From NCBI GenBank assembly GCA_028726925.1, contig JAQYPI010000071.1:1-15929 (forward strand): a stretch of 15,929 bases of DNA, in the 5' to 3' direction. This document shows positions 14,743 to 15,929 of the stretch, in pieces. The notes beneath the pieces were generated by a model. It did not search any database. It was not told where the DNA came from and saw nothing but the letters and a program-made list of their open reading frames with translations. This stretch comes from Caryophanales bacterium. GTDB lineage: Bacteria > Bacillota_I > Bacilli_A > RFN20 > CAG-826. The position numbers were made by a program, and so were the translations under genes. How positions within the stretch are numbered: the stretch's first letter is position 1; each line of letters opens with the position of its first letter.

Positions 14743-15110
14743 TGTTGTTCAACCTCCCGGACGTCCTGGATGTAGACGTTCACCGCGTGAAATTTGATGC
14801 CAAAGGTGCGTTCCAGATCATATTTCACTTTCTTCTGGACCTCGGAAAGGACCTCGGAGAGCTTGACTCCAGAGGCGCCGAAAAGATAAACGTCGACCTC
14901 GTATTCTTTCTTCGCCGTGCGACGGATCGTGACGCCTTTGGAAAATTCCTCGTTATTGAGGAGGATGGCGACGTTATCGACGAGGTTCTTGTTCTTAGAA
15001 GCGAGGCCCACGACGCCATAGCATTCGCTCGCCGCTTTCCCCGCCACGGATGCGATGGCTTCCAAAGAAATGCCAATGCCCCCATAAGGTGTTTTTTGAT
15101 CGATATTCAT
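14739..15110 (-). CDS. Asp23/Gls24 family protein (YloU-like)
   Basis: A small Asp23/Gls24-family protein of 123 aa, no signal peptide or membrane helix visible. The family pattern is seen in ISLEAIASVAGKAASECYGVVGLAS (residues 14-38), the central KGVTIRRTAKKEYEVDVYLF and the C-terminal FGIKFHAVNVYIQDV. Members are linked to cell-envelope stress and alkaline shock; the copy next to fakA (yloU in Bacillus) is widely conserved but has no proven reaction. The ATG at 15110 has AGGA eight nt upstream, within the small palindrome AGGAATTTCCT. It overlaps the fakA start by four bases. It is the first gene downstream of the rrn operon and has its own candidate promoter. Confidence 0.92.
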   Translation of the reverse strand: MNIDQKTPYGGIGISLEAIASVAGKAASECYGVVGLASKNKNLVDNVAILLNNEEFSKGVTIRRTAKKEYEVDVYLFGASGVKLSEVLSEVQKKVKYDLERTFGIKFHAVNVYIQDVREVEQQ

Positions 15111-15144
15111 AAGGAAATTCCTAAGTGGTGACGAGGTTCGCTAG

Positions 15145-15162
15145 AAGCCGGAAAAAAGGCTT
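15145..15162 (-). promoter_or_regulatory. Small hairpin in the Asp23-gene leader
   Basis: On the minus strand AAGCC (15162-15158), an 8-nt T-rich loop, and GGCTT (15149-15145). It sits at the predicted 5' end of the transcript, about 35 nt before the start codon. Only five base pairs, so it is weak; it could protect the 5' end. Confidence 0.25.
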
Positions 15163-15170
15163 GTATACGT

Positions 15171-15179
15171 AGTATACCA
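15171..15179 (-). promoter_or_regulatory. Extended -10 promoter for the Asp23-fakA unit
   Basis: Minus strand TGG TATACT, an extended -10 element one base off consensus, with no good -35 at 17 nt. A second option is TTGCGC (15190-15185), 17-nt spacer, TATACA (15167-15162). Either gives a leader of about 45-55 nt before the ATG at 15110. Confidence 0.45.
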
Positions 15180-15233
15180 TATCGGCGCAAAAAGAAGAAA
15201 TCGCGTGAATTTTGAAGGGACGAACAGCGGGAC

Positions 15234-15280
15234 TTTGCGGGCTTTTCGGCCTCAAATCGACGGATTTGCGGGATTTTCGG
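15234..15280. repeat. 16-bp direct repeat, 31-bp period, in the 5S-Asp23 gap
   Basis: Plus-strand TTTGCGGGCTTTTCGG (15234-15249) and TTTGCGGGATTTTCGG (15265-15280) differ at one base. Between them lies a perfect 6-bp inverted repeat, CAAATC / GATTTG (15253-15268). Short A/T runs recur about every ten bases here. The function is unknown; it lies upstream of the Asp23 promoter and downstream of the 5S terminator. Confidence 0.7.
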
Positions 15281-15298
15281 GATCCTCGATCCGAACAT

Positions 15299-15334
15299 AA
15301 AAAAAGAAGCCCGGCAGCGCGCTACTCTTGCCGG
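15299..15334 (-). terminator. rrn operon terminator at the 5S end
   Basis: The 5S 3' end is followed by C, then seven T on the minus strand (15305-15299). The 5S terminal helix, or the alternative hairpin CCGGCA/TGCCGG within 15311-15334, can supply the stem. No other terminator-like hairpin with a T-run lies before the next promoter. Confidence 0.6.
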
Positions 15335-15419
15335 TTCCCCAGCTACAATCGCCACTGCGGTGCTTAACTTCTGTGTTCGGGATGGAGACAGGTGTGACCA
15401 CCGCGCCATCGCCACCAGA
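15309..15419 (-). rRNA. rrf: 5S ribosomal RNA
   Basis: The reverse complement begins TCTGGTGGCGATGGCGCGG, contains the conserved segments GGTCACACCTG, CATCCCGAACACAGAAGTTAAG and AAGAGTAGCGCGC, and ends TGCCGGGC, about 111 nt. The two ends pair in the terminal helix (CTGGTGGC region with GCTGCCGG), allowing G-U pairs. It follows the 23S gene by about 105 nt on the same strand, with no tRNA between. The ends are placed by comparison with the Bacillus pattern and may be off by a few bases. Confidence 0.95.
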
Positions 15420-15524
15420 CTTCTTTTTCCCCCGCTCCTTGACAACCGGATGTTGATCATTGATCTTTCTGACGCTTTGCTTGCGCTTGACTTAGCTTAC
15501 TCATTCCCATAATGGGATTTAGTG

Positions 15525-15929
15525 AAATTAAGTCCTCGGGCTATTAGTAACGCTCAGCTGAGTGTGTTACCACACTTACACCTGCGTCCTATCAACCTCC
15601 TAACTTTGGAGGGCCCTTACTTCTTTCGAATGGGAAGTCTCATCTTGTGGTTGGCTTCACGCTTAGATGCTTTCAGCGCTTATCCGTTCCAGGGGTAGCT
15701 ACCCAGCCATGCCGCTGGCGCGACAACTGGCATACCATTGCCCTGTTAATCCCGGTCCTCTCGTACTAGGGACCAATCCACTCAAACTTCCTACGCCCAC
15801 GACAGATAGGGACCAAACTGTCTCACGACGTTTTGAACCCAGCTCGCGTACCACTTTAATTGGCGAACAGCCAAACCCTTGGAAGGTACTTCCCCTCCAG
15901 GATGTGATGGGCCGACATCGAGGTGCCAA
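15525..15929 (-). rRNA. rrl: 23S ribosomal RNA, 3' part (runs off window)
   Basis: The reverse complement contains the sarcin-ricin loop AGTACGAGAGGACC (15767-15754), the CACCTCGATGTCGGCCCATC segment of the peptidyl-transferase domain at the window edge, and GAACGTCGTGAGACAG of domain V. The 3' end matches the Firmicutes ending in GAGGACTTAA near 15525. About 405 nt of the 3' end are present. The 3' boundary is estimated to within several bases. Confidence 0.97.

Noticed and set aside
15111..15524. Search for a tRNA, 4.5S RNA or other small RNA around the 5S gene
   Set aside because: No cloverleaf or SRP Alu/domain IV motif is visible in either the 23S-5S spacer or the 5S-Asp23 gap.
15107..15929. 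Minus-strand open frames at 15107-15460 and 15699-15929
   Set aside because: They lie over the 5S and 23S rRNA genes and the adjacent spacer; they are not coding.

Overview
The window is core-genome sequence from a Bacillota bacterium, most likely a Bacilli lineage near Erysipelotrichia or the Mollicutes-type gut clades. Three things point there: the gene order (Asp23/yloU-fakA, recG-rnc-ftsY-ylxM-ffh, rpsP-khpA-rimM-trmD, rplS-lepB), the AGGAGG-type ribosome binding sites, and the 23S/5S sequences. UGA is used as a stop (rimM, rnc, ftsY, ylxM, recG's upstream neighbour, the Asp23 gene), so this is not a code-4 mycoplasma. Base composition is moderate, and I see no insertion sequence, phage, CRISPR or tRNA gene. 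The lineage call is an inference from synteny.

Layout from high to low coordinates, mostly on the minus strand. The 3' end of a 23S rRNA (15525-15929) and a 5S rRNA (15309-15419) close an rrn operon. A roughly 200 bp gap with short repeats and a promoter follows, then an Asp23/Gls24 protein and a FakA-type fatty acid kinase, ending in a hairpin terminator. A new promoter starts a long run of closely packed genes: a polytopic GT-C/PTPS-related membrane protein, recG, rnc, ftsY, ylxM, ffh, an unrecognised two-TM protein and a LemA protein. It ends in a bidirectional terminator (2782-2847). On the plus strand, rpsP, khpA, rimM and trmD converge on that terminator. Divergent from rpsP, on the minus strand, are rplS with its own promoter and leader, a terminator, and the 5' end of lepB (signal peptidase I).

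The genes serve ribosome assembly and translation (uS16, KhpA, RimM, TrmD, bL19, RNase III, rRNA), co-translational membrane targeting and export (FtsY, YlxM, Ffh, LepB), fatty acid activation and envelope functions (FakA, Asp23, LemA and its partner, the GT-C-like protein), and DNA repair (RecG).

I do not see a wholly new system such as a defence island. The points most worth checking are: (i) the rpsP-trmD block is flipped in place relative to flanking ffh and rplS; (ii) a near-perfect intrinsic terminator lies between khpA and a Shine-Dalgarno-less rimM; (iii) lepB, rnc and the membrane protein gene have a consensus TATAAT only 6-9 nt before a start codon and no Shine-Dalgarno, which implies leaderless mRNAs, and rnc also has an 18-bp palindrome at the -35 region; (iv) a LemA plus unknown two-TM protein pair sits inside the SRP gene run; (v) the recG-rnc and rnc-ftsY intervals lack the lipid genes and smc that usually sit there.
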